Assembly: GCA_035628505.1 (NCBI GenBank)
Contig: DASPJR010000108.1
Coordinates: 1-27,031, forward strand
DNA: 27,031 nt
Source of the DNA: DASPJR01 sp035628505
GTDB taxonomy: Bacteria; Planctomycetota; SZUA-567; H5-PLA8
Direction: 5' to 3'
Shown: positions 23,823 through 27,031 of the stretch, one piece after another
Position numbering within the stretch: the first letter of the stretch is position 1
How the letters are laid out: each line of letters begins with the position of its first letter
Notes under the pieces: model-generated
Told to the model about the DNA's origin: nothing
Database searches by the model: none
Seen by the model: only the letters and a program-made list of their open reading frames with translations
Position numbers and translations under genes: made by a program

Positions 23823-23840
23823 AGTTCAGAAGTTCAGAAG
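23823..23840 (+). repeat. Short tandem AGTTCAGA repeat
   Basis: AGTTCAGA occurs twice in a row (one base apart) just after the stop codon, ahead of the terminator. Small and possibly slippage only. Confidence 0.6.
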
Positions 23841-23844
23841 ATTT

Positions 23845-23883
23845 CGGCGGAGGCTCGCGAGAGCTTCCGCCGTGTTTTATTTT
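23845..23883 (+). terminator. Terminator after the small secreted protein
   Basis: CGGCGGAGGCTC (23845-23856) pairs with GAGCTTCCGCCG (23861-23872) with one G-T wobble and a GCGA loop. TGTTTTATTTT follows and overlaps the end of the convergent Uma2 gene. Confidence 0.88.
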
Positions 23884-24479
23884 ACCAGCCGTGCCGCATC
23901 AAAGACCAGGCCGCAGTTGAAATCGAAGCCCGGCAGAAGCGGGCTCGAATAAATTGCCGGCGGCGCAACGGTCTGCTCGGCCCACTGTCCGCGCGAGCGA
24001 TGCAGGACCAGCATCTGCTGTTTTGCGGCATCGACGATCCAGTATTCCTTGACGCCAAACTGCAGATACTCTTCACGCTTCTCCACGTAGTCGCGCTGCT
24101 CGCTTCCGGGTGAGACGACTTCGATAACCAGTTCGGGGATCCAGGCATGCGAGTAATCAGAACCCGTGGGAGGCTCCGTATTGTACGCGGCAACATCGGG
24201 ATGACGCTCGGATTGAGCACCGCTGACCGGAATCTTGCATTCATTGCCGGCAAGTATCGCGTGAATTCGCCCAGGGTGCAGCACGTCGTAGCCCAGAATC
24301 TGTCTGCGAATGGCCACGACCATATACATGTGCGGCTTCGATGGAACTTCGCTCACGATAATCGTTCCCCTGCCAAGTTCATAAAGCATCCCCTCTTCGA
24401 CTTCAGCATGATCGAACTCTTCGAGGGTCATGCGGCGCCCGTGATCGCGGGGGGTGAGCTTGATTGCGGATTTAATCAT
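23877..24479 (-). CDS. Uma2-type (DUF820) PD-(D/E)XK nuclease-fold protein
   Basis: The protein is 200 aa from ATG 24479, with AGAGG 8 bases upstream; a GTG at 24488 would fall within reach of no site. The fold signs of the family: LYELGRGTIIVSEVP, HPDVAAYN (D95), ELVIEVVSPGSEQRDYVEKREEYLQFGVKEYWIVD (E120 in E-x-V-x-S and K134). All three metal/catalytic positions seem retained. Uma2 proteins are abundant in cyanobacteria and PVC bacteria, often near mobile elements, but their target is unknown. It lies next to the palindrome cluster. Confidence 0.92.
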   Translation of the reverse strand: MIKSAIKLTPRDHGRRMTLEEFDHAEVEEGMLYELGRGTIIVSEVPSKPHMYMVVAIRRQILGYDVLHPGRIHAILAGNECKIPVSGAQSERHPDVAAYNTEPPTGSDYSHAWIPELVIEVVSPGSEQRDYVEKREEYLQFGVKEYWIVDAAKQQMLVLHRSRGQWAEQTVAPPAIYSSPLLPGFDFNCGLVFDAARLVK

Positions 24480-24544
24480 AGTCGGCACCTCTGAAGGATG
24501 AGTATACCTCGAGCGAAGCCTCCCGGCAACGGGTCACACGGGGG

Positions 24545-24656
24545 AGGGCTTCAGCCCATAGCTGTTGTGGCTAAAGCCCTCTACGCCCGGAGAAGCCGGA
24601 TAAATCCGGCTATTCGATCTGAATTTCACGTTCCACCCCCGGCTGAAGCCGGGGGT
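24545..24656. repeat. Cluster of three palindromes (REP-like)
   Basis: Element A: AGGGCTTCAGCC/GGCTAAAGCCCT (24545-24556/24569-24580, one mismatch). Element B: AGCCGGAT/ATCCGGCT (24594-24601/24604-24611). Element C: ACCCCCGGCT/AGCCGGGGGT (24635-24644/24647-24656), perfect with a 2-base loop. All lie in the noncoding gap between the Uma2 start and the glycosyltransferase end. None is followed by a clear T tract on the minus strand, so they need not be terminators. They resemble REP/intergenic mobile palindromes. Confidence 0.8.
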
Positions 24657-24718
24657 TAGGAATTTACCGGCGCAACGCATTTTGTGTCTTCGTGTTGAAT
24701 CTATTAAACGGCGCAGCA

Positions 24719-26167
24719 CTACACGCCGCGCGCGCCGTAGAAGCCGGTCGTCAGGATAATCATCAGGTCCAGGAAGAAGCTCTGCTTCTCGATGTAGTAG
24801 AGATCGTAATCGATATTCTCGTGGATCGGATTCTTACGGTCGGCGCTGATCTGCCAGATGCCGGTGATGCCCGGCTTCACGCAAAGGCGCTGGCGCTGGA
24901 TGGAATTATAGAGCGCCACAATCTGCGGCATTTCCGGACGTGGTCCGACGACGGACATATCGCCTTTCAGCACGTTCCAGAACTGCGGCAGTTCGTCCAC
25001 GGAGAGCTTGCGCAGCCAGCGGCCCACCGGCGTGATGCGCACGTCGCCAGGGTGTTGCGGCGTCGTCGCGTAAGCCGGCGCGTCGATAAACATGGTGCGG
25101 AACTTGTACATCATGAAGGGCCGTCCGCCCTGGCCGATGCGCTCCTGACAGAAGAAGACCGGCCCGTTGGAACTCAGTTTCACCAGCAGCGCGATCAACG
25201 GGAAGAGGATCAGCGAGACGGGATTGCAGAGCACGATCAACGAGAAGACGATGTCGAACGCACGCTTGCTGATTGGCATCGGATGCACCGTCGCACGTGG
25301 CTTAATTGAAAGCAGCGGCACGCCGCCGACGGTCTCAACGGTCAGCGTATCAAGCGGAATCTGGTACAAATTCGGCACAAAGCGGCAGGGTACGCCGCAA
25401 TCTTCGGCGGCCAGCGCGATGTCGATGATGGTATTCTGATCAGCTCCGGTGATGGCGATCCAGACTTCCTGTGCATTGTATTTCGCCAGCGCCTCTTCAA
25501 TGTCGCACATGCGTCCAGCAACAGGCAGCGGATCGTGCCCGATCAGGCAGTCGACCGATGTATTGTGTTTAGTCTTATCGTCGTCGAGGAACGCGACCGG
25601 AAGAATGTGGAACTTCGGGCTGTGCAGCAGCTTTCGAGCGATTGTGCGGCCCGCTTCGCCGGCTCCGCAGATAAGCACCCGCCGGAAGAAATGTCCGCGC
25701 GACTGCAAATAGCGGCGTACCTTAAAGCCCAGAGCGCGCCCTGCCAGTACGAGGATACAGCCGATCAGCACGCCCAGGCCTAGAATCAGCCGCGAAATAC
25801 GGGTTGTGGTTGGGTTCGGAAGAAAGTAGCTGAGCGCCACGATCGTTGCCGCGGACATGAACAGCCCCTGCAGCACGGCGGTGGCTTCATCCATGTTCAT
25901 CAGGCCGGTTTCACGTGTTTGATAGAGGTGCTTGACCGTGAAATTAATCAGCACCGCGACAGCAAAGCCGGCCGCCGGAAGCCAGTAATCTTCAGCAATG
26001 GGCGTGTGCCGCTGCCGTGCCAGCGAGGCAAGCAGATCCGTGTCGCGATAAAGATAAAACGCGATGACGAACCCGCTCAGGCAGGCGAAGGAATCGATGC
26101 CCAGCTGCAGTACATTCAGCAGCAGCGAGGCGTAGTCGGTGCGGCGTTGCAGAACGATGGCTGACAC
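24719..26167 (-). CDS. Polyprenyl glycosylphosphotransferase (initiating exopolysaccharide synthesis)
   Basis: The protein is 482 aa from a GTG at 26167; a ribosome site (GGGAG) is very near, so the exact start is uncertain. N-terminal membrane helices at about 15-40, 62-80, 100-116 and 125-145 precede a Rossmann-like CoA_binding_3 domain with GAGEAGR (168-174). A further helix lies at about 303-330. The catalytic Bac_transf (WcaJ/WbaP) domain follows with PVFFCQERIGQGGRPFMMYKFRTM (336-359), LSVDELPQFWNVLKGDMSVVGPRPE (388-412) and KPGITGIWQ (431-439). It transfers a sugar-1-phosphate to undecaprenyl phosphate at the membrane, the first step of capsule/EPS repeat assembly. The sugar (glucose or galactose) cannot be told. 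Only an ABC exporter gene lies next to it within the window. Confidence 0.95.
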   Translation of the reverse strand: MSAIVLQRRTDYASLLLNVLQLGIDSFACLSGFVIAFYLYRDTDLLASLARQRHTPIAEDYWLPAAGFAVAVLINFTVKHLYQTRETGLMNMDEATAVLQGLFMSAATIVALSYFLPNPTTTRISRLILGLGVLIGCILVLAGRALGFKVRRYLQSRGHFFRRVLICGAGEAGRTIARKLLHSPKFHILPVAFLDDDKTKHNTSVDCLIGHDPLPVAGRMCDIEEALAKYNAQEVWIAITGADQNTIIDIALAAEDCGVPCRFVPNLYQIPLDTLTVETVGGVPLLSIKPRATVHPMPISKRAFDIVFSLIVLCNPVSLILFPLIALLVKLSSNGPVFFCQERIGQGGRPFMMYKFRTMFIDAPAYATTPQHPGDVRITPVGRWLRKLSVDELPQFWNVLKGDMSVVGPRPEMPQIVALYNSIQRQRLCVKPGITGIWQISADRKNPIHENIDYDLYYIEKQSFFLDLMIILTTGFYGARGV

Positions 26168-26284
26168 TCTCCCTGAATAAACTCGCCGCTCCGCCTGGTG
26201 CGCGGATTTTTCCCACGCTCACAAACGGAAGCGGCGCATAAGCTTAGTGCTCTTTTGCCGGGCTGAAGTTTAGCACAATCGTGC

Positions 26285-26306
26285 AAAAAAATCCAGCTAC
26301 GGCTGG
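26285..26306 (-). terminator. Terminator of the ABC exporter gene
   Basis: Minus strand: CCAGC-CGTA-GCTGG (26293-26306), followed by ATTTTTTT (26285-26292). The stem is short (5 bp) but the U tract is strong. It is 33 bases past the stop at 26339. Confidence 0.8.
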
Positions 26307-26338
26307 GGCAGGCAGGCTCACACCCTATATGCAGTCGC

Positions 26339-27031
26339 TCAGGCCGGCAGGATTCGTTCCCGTGGCGGCGCGGGAAACTCTTCCCCTTTATTAATAAAAC
26401 GTTCGGTCTCGAACTTGTATTGGCGGTCGTGCAGCGTCCGGTAACGGCCGTTCTTAGCCAGCAGTTCGGCATGCGAGCCGCGTTCGACAATTTCGCCGGC
26501 CTCGAGCACCAGGATCTGGTCGGAGGAGCGAATCGTCGAGAGGCGGTGGGCGATCACGAACGTCGTTCGGCCGCGGCGCAGTGCCTGCAGGCCCTCCTGG
26601 ATCATTGCTTCACTTTCGCTGTCCAGGCTCGACGTGGCTTCATCCAGAATCAGAATGCGCGGCTGCGCCAGCAATGCGCGCGCGATGGCAATACGCTGGC
26701 GCTGCCCGCCGCTGAGCTTCACGCCGCGCTCGCCAACCATTGTTTCAAAGCCGTTGTCGAAAGCGTTGATGAATTCTTCGCAGTGCGCGATCCGGCTCAC
26801 GGCGCGGACCTCGTCGATTGACGCATCGGGCCGCGAAAAGCGGATGTTCTCGGCAATGGTTCCATCGAAGAGAAAATTATCCTGCAGCACGACCCCCAGG
26901 TGCCTGCGGTAGTCGCGCAGCTTCAGCTCGCTGAGATCCTGGCCATCCACCAGCACGCGCCCGGAAAGCGGACGGTTGAACGCCATGACGAGGCTCACAA
27001 GCGTGCTCTTGCCCGAGCCGCTTGTGCCGAC
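26339..27031 (-). CDS. ABC exporter ATP-binding domain, 5' end cut by window edge
   Basis: The C-terminal 230 residues of a protein whose start lies beyond 27031; the frame is open to the edge. Walker A GTSGSGKST is at the edge, then the D-loop region, signature LSGGQRQRIAIARALL, Walker B RILILDEATSSLDSES and H-loop IAHRLSTIRSSDQILVLEAGEIVERGSHAELL. This is typical of the MsbA/ABCB half-exporters with a fused membrane domain, which would be upstream. With the EPS-initiating enzyme beside it, a lipid-linked saccharide or lipid may be exported; inference only. The tail (RQYKFETERFINKGEEF) is not standard. Confidence 0.93.
   Translation of the reverse strand, partial: VGTSGSGKSTLVSLVMAFNRPLSGRVLVDGQDLSELKLRDYRRHLGVVLQDNFLFDGTIAENIRFSRPDASIDEVRAVSRIAHCEEFINAFDNGFETMVGERGVKLSGGQRQRIAIARALLAQPRILILDEATSSLDSESEAMIQEGLQALRRGRTTFVIAHRLSTIRSSDQILVLEAGEIVERGSHAELLAKNGRYRTLHDRQYKFETERFINKGEEFPAPPRERILPA

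Overview
The window looks like a chromosomal segment of a free-living, GC-rich, Gram-negative-type bacterium. Planctomycetota, or a close PVC-type relative, is the best guess. This is an inference from gene content: a TPR protein carrying two RNA-polymerase-alpha C-terminal domains, a DUF4838 glycosidase-like protein, a ThuA-domain protein, a SUMF1-fold secreted protein, a cytochrome c/copper monooxygenase-like protein and many proteins with signal peptides. There is no rRNA or tRNA, no CRISPR array, and no complete insertion sequence or prophage.

Layout. (1) 238-8505, plus strand: a secreted haem/copper oxidoreductase-like protein, a DUF4838 protein, an FkbM-type methyltransferase and a large secreted NHL-propeller/TIM-barrel/discoidin-like protein. 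Three of the four suggest work on extracellular glycans. A strong bidirectional terminator closes the block. (2) 8581-11837, minus strand: an aquaporin with an unusual predicted selectivity filter, a glutathione-independent formaldehyde dehydrogenase (fdhA) and an ApbE flavin transferase. Each appears to be its own unit. (3) 11886-13265: a small antitoxin-like protein with no partner toxin, next to a distinctly AT-richer HEAT/STN secreted protein on the minus strand. This is the most patch-like part of the window. (4) 13438-15980, plus strand: a SUMF1-fold protein that appears to start at TTG, and a membrane-anchored DUF2314 protein. (5) 15982-17157, minus strand: an AhpD-like CxxC protein and an unrecognised 205-residue protein, divergent from (6) a lone ParA ATPase at 17319-18158. 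(7) 18224-20050, minus strand: a secreted protein of decapeptide and 54-residue repeats. (8) 20498-21817, minus strand: the TPR/tandem alpha-CTD protein. (9) 22067-23821: a ThuA protein, a 72-residue highly basic protein, and a small secreted Lys/Glu/Ala-rich helical protein. (10) 23877-27031, minus strand: a Uma2-type nuclease-fold protein, a cluster of three palindromes, a polyprenyl glycosylphosphotransferase that starts exopolysaccharide synthesis, and the 3' part of an ABC exporter that runs off the window.

Start sites were set by Shine-Dalgarno matches wherever these decide the case. Eight hairpin terminators can be read directly from the sequence. No single operon stands out as an obviously new system. 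The best leads are the tandem alpha-CTD protein, the repeat-built secreted protein, the ParA/unknown divergent pair, and the antitoxin that has lost its partner at a compositional boundary. Nothing here was confirmed by database search. Family names rest on motif recognition by eye.
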